64,000 nt of DNA from Microbacterium arabinogalactanolyticum. Its GTDB lineage: Bacteria; Actinomycetota; Actinomycetes; Actinomycetales; Microbacteriaceae. Below are positions 23,681 to 31,197 of the stretch, piece after piece; the stretch's first letter is position 1, and each line of letters starts with the position of its first letter. The translations under genes and the position numbers were made by a program. Under the pieces are notes generated by a model. That model did no database searches and was not told where the DNA came from. It saw only the letters and a program-made list of their open reading frames with translations. The stretch covers positions 124,001 through 188,000 of the forward strand of contig NZ_BRZC01000004.1 in NCBI RefSeq assembly GCF_030268005.1, given 5' to 3'.

Positions 23681-26029
23681 TCAGGCGCCCACGTACGCCG
23701 CGAGGTGCTCTCCCGTGAGGGTCGACCGCTCCTCGACGAGGGCAGAGGGCGTTCCTTCGAAGACGACGCGTCCGCCGTCGTGCCCCGCACCGGGACCGAT
23801 GTCGATGATCCAGTCGGCGTGGGCCATGACGGCCTGGTGGTGCTCGATGACGATGACGGTCTTCCCCGCATCCACCAGCCGGTCCAGCAGCCCCAGGATC
23901 TGCTGCACGTCGGCGAGGTGCAGGCCCGTCGTCGGCTCGTCGAGGACGTAGACGTCCCCCTTCTCCCCCATCTGGATCGCGAGCTTGACGCGCTGACGTT
24001 CACCGCCCGACAAGGTCGACAGCGGCTGGCCGAGGGTGAGATAGCCCAGGCCGACGTCTTCCATCCGCCCGAGAATGCTCGCCACCGCCGGGATCTTCGT
24101 GTCGGCGGCAGTGAAGAACTCGCGCGCCTTCGCGACCGGCAGCTCCAGCACCTCGGTGATGTCCAGGCCGCCGAGCTTGTACTCCAGCACCGTGGCCTGG
24201 AAGCGCTTGCCGCCGCAGTCCTCGCAGGGCGTCTCGATCGTGTCCATGAACCCGAGCTCGGTGACGATCACGCCGGCGCCCTTGCAGGTCGGGCAGGCGC
24301 CTTCGGAGTTCGCGCTGAACAGCGCGGGCTTGACTCCGTTCGCCTTGGCGAAGGCCTTGCGGATGGGCTCCAGCATGCCGGTGTACGTCGCCGGATTGCT
24401 GCGTCGAGAGCCTCTGATCGCGCCCTGGTCGATCGCGACGACTCCCTCTCGCGGCGAGACCGAACCGTGGATGAGCGAGCTCTTGCCCGAGCCGGCGACA
24501 CCTGTGATGACCGTCAGCACCCCGGTCGGGATGTCGACGTCCACGTCCTGCAGGTTGTTCGCGCTGGCTCCGCGCACCTCGATCGCGCCCGTCGCGCTGC
24601 GCACGGAGGACTTCAGCGAAGCCCGGTCGTCGAGGTGACGACCCGTCAGCGTGCCGCTCGCCCGCAACCCGTCCACCGTCCCCTCGAAGCAGATCTCGCC
24701 ACCGCCCGCACCCGCCCCGGGTCCGAGATCGACGATGTGGTCGGCGATCTCGATGGTCTCCGGCTTGTGCTCGACGACCAGCACCGTGTTCCCCTTGTCT
24801 CGGAGTTCGCGAAGCAGGGTGTTCATCCGCTGGATGTCGTGCGGATGCAGCCCGATCGTCGGCTCGTCGAACACGTAGGTGACGTCGGTGAGGGATGAGC
24901 CGAGGTGGCGCAGCAGCTTGATGCGCTGCGCCTCTCCCCCGCTCAGCGTCCCGGACGGACGATCCAGGCTCAGGTATCCGAGGCCCAGGGCGACGAAGGA
25001 GTCCAGATTGGCGCTCAGCGCGGTCAGCAGCGGGCCCGCCTCGTCCAGATCCAGACCGCGCACCCACGCGGCGAGGTCGGTCACCTGCATCCGGCACGCG
25101 TCAGCGATGCTCACCCCGGCGATCTTCGACGACCGCGCTCCCTCGGTGAGGCGGGTGCCGTCGCACTCCGGACAGGTGGCGAAGGTCGCGACCTGCTCGA
25201 CGAAGCGCCGGATGTGCGGCTGCAGCGCATCGAGGTCCTTGGACAGCATGGACTTCGTGATCTTGGGGATGAGCCCCTCGTAGGTGATGTTGATCCCATT
25301 GATCTTGACCTTGGTGACCTCGCCGTAGAGGAACAGCTGACGCTGCTTCTCGGTGAACGACGCGATGGGCTTGTCGGCCGGGTAGAAGCCCGAACCCGCG
25401 AACTGCTTGACCATCCATCCGTCGGGCGTATAGCCGGGGACCATGATCGCGCCCTCGTCCAATGCCTTCGACTCGTCGACCACCTGCGCGAGATCGATGT
25501 CCGACACCGCTCCCCTGCCCTCGCACCGCGGGCACATGCCGCCGAGATAGATCGCGTCCTTCACGATCTTCTTCTCGCCGCCCGGCCCGGTCATGACCCC
25601 GCTGGCCTTCTGGGTCGGGATGTTGAACGAGAACGCCGTGGGCCCTCCGATGTAAGGGGTGCCGAGCTTGGAGAACAGGATGCGCAGCATCGCGTTGGCG
25701 TCGGTCACGGTGCCGACGGTCGACCTCGGGTTGGCTCCGAGCCGTTCCTGGTCGACGATGATCGCGGTCGTCAGCCCCTCCAGCACATCCACGTCGGGAC
25801 GCGGCACGGAGGGCATGAACCCCTGCACGAAGGCGCTGTAGGTCTCGTCGATCATCCGTCGCGACTCCGCAGCGATCGTGTCGAAGACCAGCGAGCTCTT
25901 GCCCGACCCGGACACCCCGGTGAACACGGTCAGGCGACGCTTGGGGAGCACCACGCTGACGTCCTTCAGATTGTTCTCGCGGGCCCCTTCGACTCGGATG
26001 CTGTCATGGGCGTCGGCGGCGTGGACCAT
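23681..26029 (-). CDS. UvrA-like ABC-ATPase (excinuclease subunit A paralogue)
   Basis: 782 residues, shorter than true UvrA (about 950). Two ABC cassettes: Walker A GVSGSGKSSLVFDT near 37-50 and GVAGSGKSSLIHG in the second half; signatures LSGGEAQRIKLL and LSGGERQRVKLA. The zinc-finger cysteines CPRCEGRG and CPTCKGAG are kept, but the UvrB-binding insertion is reduced. Such proteins resemble the drug-resistance UvrA relatives of antibiotic producers (DrrC-like); a repair role is not excluded. ATG 26029 follows AAGGAG by 7 nt. Convergent with the AspRS gene. Confidence 0.87.
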   Translation of the reverse strand: MVHAADAHDSIRVEGARENNLKDVSVVLPKRRLTVFTGVSGSGKSSLVFDTIAAESRRMIDETYSAFVQGFMPSVPRPDVDVLEGLTTAIIVDQERLGANPRSTVGTVTDANAMLRILFSKLGTPYIGGPTAFSFNIPTQKASGVMTGPGGEKKIVKDAIYLGGMCPRCEGRGAVSDIDLAQVVDESKALDEGAIMVPGYTPDGWMVKQFAGSGFYPADKPIASFTEKQRQLFLYGEVTKVKINGINITYEGLIPKITKSMLSKDLDALQPHIRRFVEQVATFATCPECDGTRLTEGARSSKIAGVSIADACRMQVTDLAAWVRGLDLDEAGPLLTALSANLDSFVALGLGYLSLDRPSGTLSGGEAQRIKLLRHLGSSLTDVTYVFDEPTIGLHPHDIQRMNTLLRELRDKGNTVLVVEHKPETIEIADHIVDLGPGAGAGGGEICFEGTVDGLRASGTLTGRHLDDRASLKSSVRSATGAIEVRGASANNLQDVDVDIPTGVLTVITGVAGSGKSSLIHGSVSPREGVVAIDQGAIRGSRRSNPATYTGMLEPIRKAFAKANGVKPALFSANSEGACPTCKGAGVIVTELGFMDTIETPCEDCGGKRFQATVLEYKLGGLDITEVLELPVAKAREFFTAADTKIPAVASILGRMEDVGLGYLTLGQPLSTLSGGERQRVKLAIQMGEKGDVYVLDEPTTGLHLADVQQILGLLDRLVDAGKTVIVIEHHQAVMAHADWIIDIGPGAGHDGGRVVFEGTPSALVEERSTLTGEHLAAYVGA

Positions 26030-26052
26030 CGGCGTCTCCTTCTGGGTGGCGG

Positions 26053-26463
26053 TCAGGCGATCTGCTGCAGTCGGATCATATTGCCTGCCGGGTCCCGGAA
26101 GGCGCAGTCTCGGATGCCGTAGGGCTGGTCGATCGGCTCCTGCACCACGTCGGCGCCCCTCGCCTCGATGGCCGCGAACGCCTCGTCGACGTCGCCCGTC
26201 GCCAGGACGATGCCGCCGAAGCTCCCCTTGGCCATGAGCTCGAGGATCGTGCTGCGCTCGTCGTCGTTGATGCCGGGGTCGACGGCGGGCGGAGTCAGCA
26301 CGATCGCCGTGTCGGGCTGCTCGACCGGACCGACGGTGATCCACCGCATCCGGCCCCCTCCGACGTCCTTGCGCACCTCGAATCCGAGCACGTCCCGATA
26401 GAAGCTCAGCGAGGCCTCGGCGTCCGTGTGCGGGAGGAAGCTCGCGTTGATGGTGATGTTCAT
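26053..26463 (-). CDS. VOC-family (glyoxalase/bleomycin-resistance) protein
   Basis: 136 residues, two beta-alpha-beta-beta-beta repeats. Conserved blocks are LPHTDAEASLSFYRDVLGFE, IVLATGDVDEAFAAIEARG and AFRDPAGNMIRLQQ. Family members bind a metal and act on thiols or antibiotics, or only bind ligand. A -10 box made from the stop codon of the AraC gene lies 7 nt before the ATG, so it may have its own promoter as well as reading from the regulator. Confidence 0.87.
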   Translation of the reverse strand: MNITINASFLPHTDAEASLSFYRDVLGFEVRKDVGGGRMRWITVGPVEQPDTAIVLTPPAVDPGINDDERSTILELMAKGSFGGIVLATGDVDEAFAAIEARGADVVQEPIDQPYGIRDCAFRDPAGNMIRLQQIA

Positions 26464-26470
26464 GTCACCG

Positions 26471-26476
26471 ACGCTA
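26471..26476 (-). promoter_or_regulatory. -10 box of the VOC gene, overlapping the AraC stop codon
   Basis: Minus-strand TAGCGT; its TAG (26476-26474) is the stop of the AraC-type gene. 7 nt to ATG 26463. Confidence 0.5.
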
Positions 26477-26917
26477 CTGATCCGGCGACGGCCGCGCTTC
26501 TCGATTCCTGATCGGTCTGGTCGCCTGCCTCTCCAGCCACGACGGGATGCCCGGACCATGGTCGTGCTCGGTGCGATAGGTGCTCGGCGGCATCCCCACC
26601 AGCTCGGTGAATCGCGTGCTGAAGGTGCCGAGCGAGGAGAACCCGACTTCGAAGCACACCTCGGTGACGGACAGGTCCCCGCGGCGCAGCAGCGCCATGG
26701 CCCGCTCGATCCGCCGTGTCATCAGATAGGAGTACGGGGACTCGCCGAACGTCTGCTTGAACCGGCGGCTGAGGTGACCCGACGACATGTGCGCCCCGCG
26801 CGCCAGGGCCTCCACGTCGAGCGGCTTCGCGTACTCGCGGTCGATGCGATCCCGCACCCGGCGCAGGATGACGAGCTCTCGCAGCCTGTCCTCGGAGCGT
26901 GTCGGTTCATCAATCAC
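26474..26917 (-). CDS. AraC-family transcriptional regulator
   Basis: 147 residues from GTG 26917, or 160 from an upstream start at 26956. It is almost only the DNA-binding domain: first helix-turn-helix PLDVEALARGAHMSSGHLSR and second HTH DLSVTEVCFEVGFSSLGTFS, closing with GMPPSTYR. The N-terminal ligand domain of large AraC proteins is missing. Its neighbour, the VOC gene, is the natural regulatory target. The start is uncertain, with no Shine-Dalgarno for either choice. Confidence 0.86.
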   Translation of the reverse strand: MIDEPTRSEDRLRELVILRRVRDRIDREYAKPLDVEALARGAHMSSGHLSRRFKQTFGESPYSYLMTRRIERAMALLRRGDLSVTEVCFEVGFSSLGTFSTRFTELVGMPPSTYRTEHDHGPGIPSWLERQATRPIRNREARPSPDQ

Positions 26918-26941
26918 ACACCGATCGTCGCATGCAACCAG

Positions 26942-26947
26942 TACGCT
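26942..26947 (+). promoter_or_regulatory. Possible -10 box of the HdeD-like gene
   Basis: TACGCT, about 46 nt before GTG 26994; the transcript would carry a short leader with a Shine-Dalgarno. Confidence 0.3.
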
Positions 26948-26993
26948 GGGCGCCATCTCCCACTCTCAGGAGACACCAGGAAAGGACATCATC

Positions 26994-27587
26994 GTGTCTG
27001 ACGCTTCCCCCGAAGTGAAGAACTTCTTCTCCGCAGTGCGCACCTCGCTGGCCGTCTCCGGCGTGATCATGCTGGTGCTCGGCATCTTCATCCTCGTCTC
27101 CCCCACCAAGACCGCTATGTTCTTCGCGGGCATCCTCGCCGTGTACCTGATCATCCAGGGGCTGGTGTACATCGGCACGGGCGTCTTCACCAAGGACAGA
27201 GGCGGCTGGTCGCGCCTCGGCCATATCGTCCTCGGCCTTCTCTACGTCGTCGGCGGCATCCTCGCGTTCGTCAACCTCTTCGCGTTCACGGCGACGCTCG
27301 CGATCTTCTTCGGCATCATGCTCGGCATCACCTGGATCATCGACGGCGTCGTCTCGCTGTCGCTGCTGGGCGATTCCCGCTCGAGGGTCTGGACCGTGGT
27401 CTACGCGATCCTCAGCATCGTCGCCGGCGTCATCCTGCTTCTCTCGCCGCTGTATGCGGTCATGCTGTGGTGGCTCGCCGGCATCTCCCTGGTCGTGCTC
27501 GGTGTGCTGCAGATCGTGCGGGCCATCACTCTCAAGAAGGATGCCGCGCTCATCGCCGACGCCCTTCGTTCGGAGGAGACCCTCTGA
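26994..27587 (+). CDS. HdeD/DUF308-family membrane protein
   Basis: 197 residues with six predicted helices in three pairs, e.g. VSGVIMLVLGIFILVSP, IIQGLVYIGTGVF and AVMLWWLAGISLVVLGVLQI. The family includes E. coli HdeD, linked to acid resistance; its molecular role is unknown. The GTG start has AGGAAAGGA 7 nt upstream. The charged C-terminal tail KKDAALIADALRSEETL is cytoplasmic. Closed by a perfect 40-bp palindromic terminator. Confidence 0.88.
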   Translation: MSDASPEVKNFFSAVRTSLAVSGVIMLVLGIFILVSPTKTAMFFAGILAVYLIIQGLVYIGTGVFTKDRGGWSRLGHIVLGLLYVVGGILAFVNLFAFTATLAIFFGIMLGITWIIDGVVSLSLLGDSRSRVWTVVYAILSIVAGVILLLSPLYAVMLWWLAGISLVVLGVLQIVRAITLKKDAALIADALRSEETL

Positions 27588-27603
27588 CGCGTCTCGTCAG
27601 CGA

Positions 27604-27643
27604 ATGAGGAAGGCCCCGTCCGATCGGACGGGGCCTTCCTCAT
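27604..27643. terminator. Perfect 40-bp palindromic bidirectional terminator
   Basis: 27604-27623 is the exact reverse complement of 27624-27643. As RNA it folds to a stem of about 18 bp with a GATC loop. It sits between convergent HdeD and SDR genes and serves both; no U-tract. Confidence 0.85.
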
Positions 27644-27652
27644 GTCTACGGA

Positions 27653-28417
27653 TCACTCGGCGGCGAAGTCCGAGGTGTCTCCGACCAGACGGGTGTTGTC
27701 TGCGGGAACGGGGTCGACAGCGGCCTGTGCGACCTCCGCGGCGAACTCGGACACGTTGTAGAGCTTGCCCGCGGACTCGCGCCGCTCCGCGATCGCGCCG
27801 GGGTTGAGGCGGTTCAGAAGCGTGGCGGTGATCGTGCCCTCGATCATGTCGCCTGAGACGACGGTGAAGCCGATACCCTTCTCCGCGAGACCGGGGATCA
27901 GCTCGCGCAGGGCGTCCTCACCCGCGCGCTTGGACTTCGCGACCGGCTCGTACTCGGGCATCGTCGGCGTGGTGCGGATGAAGTGCGCCTGATGGCTGGT
28001 CACGAACACGACGCGCGAGCCGTCGCCCAGCAGGGGCTCGCCGGCCTGCAGCACGTTGACCTGCGCGTCGCGGTTGAGCTTGAGGGCGTAGTCCTCACCC
28101 ATGCCGGACTCCATGCCGCCCGAGGCGTTGAGCACGAGGATGTCGAGCTTGCCGAACTCCGCCCGCACCGCGTCGAACATCTCCGCGACGGAGGACGGAT
28201 CGGTGAGATCGGCGCCCACGACCAGCGTCCGCACTCCCAGCTCCCGGAGCTCCGCAGCGAGCTTCTCGGCACGCGGCGCCTTGTTGCGGAAGTTGATGAC
28301 GACGTCCGCGCCGGCCTCGGCGAAGTAGCGGACGGTGTCGGCGCCGATGCCCCGGGACGAGCCGGTGACGAGCGCCACCTTGCCCTGAAGGGATCCGGCG
28401 GGCAGAACCTGGGTCAT
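27653..28417 (-). CDS. SDR-family oxidoreductase, atypical active site
   Basis: 254 residues. Rossmann nucleotide loop VTGSSRGIGADT near residue 19, acidic VVGADLTDP and the NASGG equivalent LVLNASGGMES. The region holding the catalytic YxxxK reads YEPVAKSKRAGED: aligned on SK, the Tyr position is Val, with a Tyr four residues earlier. The enzyme may use a shifted Tyr or may have lost classical reductase activity. Preceded by TAGGGT (28467-28472 minus) and a GGAGTCAGGA ribosome site. Confidence 0.86.
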   Translation of the reverse strand: MTQVLPAGSLQGKVALVTGSSRGIGADTVRYFAEAGADVVINFRNKAPRAEKLAAELRELGVRTLVVGADLTDPSSVAEMFDAVRAEFGKLDILVLNASGGMESGMGEDYALKLNRDAQVNVLQAGEPLLGDGSRVVFVTSHQAHFIRTTPTMPEYEPVAKSKRAGEDALRELIPGLAEKGIGFTVVSGDMIEGTITATLLNRLNPGAIAERRESAGKLYNVSEFAAEVAQAAVDPVPADNTRLVGDTSDFAAE

Positions 28418-28466
28418 TCCTGACTCCTCGTGATGCGCGGGATATCGCCGGTTCGGCGACCTCCCA

Positions 28467-28472
28467 ACCCTA
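28467..28472 (-). promoter_or_regulatory. -10 box of the SDR gene
   Basis: Minus-strand TAGGGT, with a leader of about 45 nt before ATG 28417. Confidence 0.4.
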
Positions 28473-28510
28473 CAACGCGGCGTTGCCGCACCGCGGGATC
28501 ACCCGCGTGA

Positions 28511-28516
28511 TAGGTT
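28511..28516 (+). promoter_or_regulatory. -10 box of the nfeD/SPFH unit
   Basis: TAGGTT, followed by AGGAGGGG (28523-28530) and ATG 28535. Confidence 0.4.
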
Positions 28517-28534
28517 GACCGCAGGAGGGGGCGC

Positions 28535-28996
28535 ATGGACTTCATCGCAGGTATCGAGCAGTGGGCCTGGATCGGCTGGCTGGTGCTGATCGCCCTGTTC
28601 CTGGTCATCGAGATGATGACCCTGGACTTCACATTCCTGATGCTGTCCTTCGGCAGCGTGCTGGGGCTCGTCTCCGATCTCGTCGGCCTGCCGATCTGGG
28701 CGCAGGTCATCATCGCCGCGGCCGCCGCGGCGCTGTTCATCTTCTTCCTGCGCCCGCCGCTGCTGCACCGGCTGCGCCGCGGCGAGGATCCGACCAAGTC
28801 GAACGTCGCCGCGCTCATCGATCTTCGCGGGACCGCGCTGCAGGACATCACCGGTGTCTCCGGGCAGGTCAAGCTCAGCAACGGCGACACCTGGACCGCA
28901 CGCAGTCTCGACGGCACTCCGATCATCCAGGGCAGCCGCGTGGCTGTCTCGGAGATCAGCGGCGCCACCGCCATCGTCCGCCCCGTCACCGAATAG
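28535..28996 (+). CDS. NfeD-family membrane protein
   Basis: 153 residues. Two or three N-terminal hydrophobic helices (WLVLIALFLVIEMM, QVIIAAAAAALFIFFLRPP), then a soluble OB-fold domain from about 85 with GVSGQVKLSNGDTWTAR. NfeD proteins partner SPFH proteins in membrane microdomains, and the SPFH gene follows 8 bp later. A strong AGGAGGGG precedes the ATG. Confidence 0.9.
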   Translation: MDFIAGIEQWAWIGWLVLIALFLVIEMMTLDFTFLMLSFGSVLGLVSDLVGLPIWAQVIIAAAAAALFIFFLRPPLLHRLRRGEDPTKSNVAALIDLRGTALQDITGVSGQVKLSNGDTWTARSLDGTPIIQGSRVAVSEISGATAIVRPVTE

Positions 28997-29004
28997 GAGC
29001 ACTG

Positions 29005-29931
29005 ATGGACGACTCCTCGTTCATTCCCACCGCGATCGCCTGGATCCTGGCGATCGCCGTCATCATCTTCGTGCTGGTCACGATCGCCCGATCCATCCGG
29101 ATCATCCCCCAGGCGACGGCCGGCATCGTCGAGCGCCTGGGTCGCTACCACAAGACGCTCGACCCCGGCCTGAACCTGCTGGTGCCCTTCATCGACCGGC
29201 TGCGCCCGCTGATCGACATGCGCGAGCAGGTCGTCTCGTTCCCGCCGCAGCCGGTGATCACCGAGGACAACCTGGTCGTCTCGATCGACACCGTCGTCTA
29301 CTTCCAGGTGACGGATGCCAGGGCGGCGACGTACGAGATCGCCAACTACCTGGGTGCCGTCGAGCAGCTCACCACGACCACGCTCCGCAACGTCGTCGGC
29401 GGCCTCAACCTCGAGGAGGCGCTGACCAGCCGTGACGAGATCAACGGTCAGCTGCGCGTCGTGCTCGACGAGGCGACCGGCAAGTGGGGCATCCGGGTCT
29501 CGCGCGTCGAGCTGAAGGCCATCGACCCGCCCGTGTCCATCCAGGACTCGATGGAGAAGCAGATGCGCGCCGAGCGCGACCGTCGTGCAGCCATCCTGAC
29601 CGCTGAGGGCTCCAAGCAGTCGCAGATCCTCGAGGCCGAGGGCCAGCGGCAGGCTGCGATCCTCAAGGCAGAGGGAGACAAGCAGGCTGCGGTGCTGCGC
29701 GCTCAGGGTGAGGCGGAGGCGATCCAGAACGTGTTCGCGTCGATCCACGAGGGTCGCCCTGACGACAAGCTGCTCGCGTATCAGTACCTGCAGATGCTGC
29801 CCAAGATCAGCGAGAGCTCGTCGAGCAAGCTGTGGATCATCCCCAGCGAGCTCACCGAGGCGCTCAAGGGCATCGGCAGTGCGTTCACGCCCCGCTCCGG
29901 TGGCTCGGACGCCTCCCAGCCCGGCGCGTGA
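29005..29931 (+). CDS. SPFH-domain (stomatin/prohibitin, QmcA-like) protein
   Basis: 308 residues. One N-terminal membrane anchor (about 10-30), then an SPFH/band-7 domain including VERLGRYHKTLDPGLNLLVP. A long Ala/Glu/Lys coiled coil (about 190-250) with repeated AEGxxQAAIL units drives oligomer formation. A scaffold of functional membrane microdomains, probably a protease or quality-control partner. TAGGAG is 7 nt before ATG. The stop overlaps the start of the next gene (GTGA). Confidence 0.92.
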   Translation: MDDSSFIPTAIAWILAIAVIIFVLVTIARSIRIIPQATAGIVERLGRYHKTLDPGLNLLVPFIDRLRPLIDMREQVVSFPPQPVITEDNLVVSIDTVVYFQVTDARAATYEIANYLGAVEQLTTTTLRNVVGGLNLEEALTSRDEINGQLRVVLDEATGKWGIRVSRVELKAIDPPVSIQDSMEKQMRAERDRRAAILTAEGSKQSQILEAEGQRQAAILKAEGDKQAAVLRAQGEAEAIQNVFASIHEGRPDDKLLAYQYLQMLPKISESSSSKLWIIPSELTEALKGIGSAFTPRSGGSDASQPGA

Positions 29932-30695
29932 CGCACCCGTACTTCGCCGGTACCCGGCATCCCCGAGTCCTCGCCCACCGCGGATTGGTCCCCGCGGTCG
30001 GCGAGGACTCCTCGCTGTGGGAGAACACCGCGGGCGCCTTCGCCGCCGCCCATGCGGCCGGTGCCGAATACATCGAGACCGACTGCCAGATGACGGCGGA
30101 CGGCGACGTCGTGCTGTTCCATGACGACACGCTGGAGCGGCTCGCAGGAGACCCGCGCGCGGTGTCGGAGGTGCGCACGGCCGAGTTGGCGCAGCTGTTC
30201 GCGCCCCACGGCGGGCTGATGACGGTCGGAGATGCGCTGGATGCCTTCCCCGACACCCGGTTCAACATCGACATCAAGACCGAGGCCGCTGCCGAGCCGA
30301 TCGGTCCGCTGCTCGCGCCTCATTCTCACCGCGTGCTCGTCACGAGCTTCTCCGACCGCAATCGGCGCGCCGCGCTGGCATCCGTGATGCGCGCCGGCGC
30401 CGGCATCCGGCCCGCGACCTCCGGCGCGAGCTCGGTGATCCTCGCGCTGAGGGTGCTGTCGTGGCTGCGCCTCTCCCCCGCGCGGGTGCTGCGTGACATC
30501 GACGCGGTGCAGATCCCCGAGCATCATCTGGGCATTCGGCTGTTCACCCCGGCCCTCGTGCGAGCGGCCCACGGATGCGGCACCGAAGTGCACGTGTGGA
30601 CGGTCAACGACGCGGACGACATGAGGCGTCTGGTCGACGCCGGAGCGGACGCGATCGTCACGGATCGCGCGGATCTCGCGCTCAGGACGATCTGA
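29928..30695 (+). CDS. Glycerophosphodiester phosphodiesterase
   Basis: 255 residues. Catalytic blocks RVLAHRG (first His), YIETDCQMTADGDVVLFHDD (Glu, Asp and second His) and FNIDIKTE are intact, and EVHVWTVND is the usual C-terminal block. It splits glycerophosphodiesters into glycerol-3-phosphate and an alcohol. No signal peptide. The GTG start overlaps the SPFH stop by 4 bp, so it is probably the third gene of the nfeD unit. Confidence 0.93.
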   Translation: MTHPYFAGTRHPRVLAHRGLVPAVGEDSSLWENTAGAFAAAHAAGAEYIETDCQMTADGDVVLFHDDTLERLAGDPRAVSEVRTAELAQLFAPHGGLMTVGDALDAFPDTRFNIDIKTEAAAEPIGPLLAPHSHRVLVTSFSDRNRRAALASVMRAGAGIRPATSGASSVILALRVLSWLRLSPARVLRDIDAVQIPEHHLGIRLFTPALVRAAHGCGTEVHVWTVNDADDMRRLVDAGADAIVTDRADLALRTI

Positions 30696-30781
30696 CCCGT
30701 CGCGAGCCGGTCGGCGCTGGGATTCCCCTGTGAGTTCGACCGGGATCTCGCCGCTGTGGATGAAGCGCACAGGCGCGACCG

Positions 30782-30787
30782 TTATAC
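30782..30787 (+). promoter_or_regulatory. -10 box of rbpA
   Basis: TTATAC, the closest match to a consensus -10 in this region, with GAGAGGA before ATG 30813. The 117-bp gap upstream shows nothing else I can support. Confidence 0.45.
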
Positions 30788-30812
30788 CTGACAGCGACGA
30801 GAGGACCACACA

Positions 30813-31196
30813 ATGGCAGATCGCAGCCTTCGCGGCATCCGACTGGGTGCCCAGAGCCTTCAGAGCGAAGAGGGCGTCGTGTTCATGGAGCGGCGCGCCA
30901 CCACTTACAAGTGCGACACGTGCGGCCACGAGACGACCCTGATGTTCGCGGCCGACGCCGAGCCGCCGCAGACCTGGGAGTGCCGCAGCTGCGGCGCCGA
31001 GGCGCTGCTGCAGGTGGACGGCGCATCCGTGAAGCTCGAGGAGAACGACGAGAAGGCCGCCCGCACGCACTGGGACATGCTCCTGGAGCGTCGCACCCGC
31101 GATGAGCTCGAAGAGCTCCTCGCCGACCGTCTCGCCTACGTGCGCGCCCGCCGCGGCGCCGGCGACGACCCGACGCGCGAGCGCATCGGCGCCTGA
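30813..31196 (+). CDS. rbpA: RNA polymerase-binding protein RbpA
   Basis: 127 residues. Actinobacterial RNA polymerase factor that binds core and principal sigma and stabilises open complexes. Zinc ligands YKCDTCGHET and WECRSCGAE; the C-terminal sigma-interaction helices include THWDMLLERRTRDELEELL. Convergent with lnt, whose last base is one nucleotide away; the same rbpA-lnt adjacency is seen in mycobacteria. Confidence 0.97.
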   Translation: MADRSLRGIRLGAQSLQSEEGVVFMERRATTYKCDTCGHETTLMFAADAEPPQTWECRSCGAEALLQVDGASVKLEENDEKAARTHWDMLLERRTRDELEELLADRLAYVRARRGAGDDPTRERIGA

Positions 31197-31197
31197 T

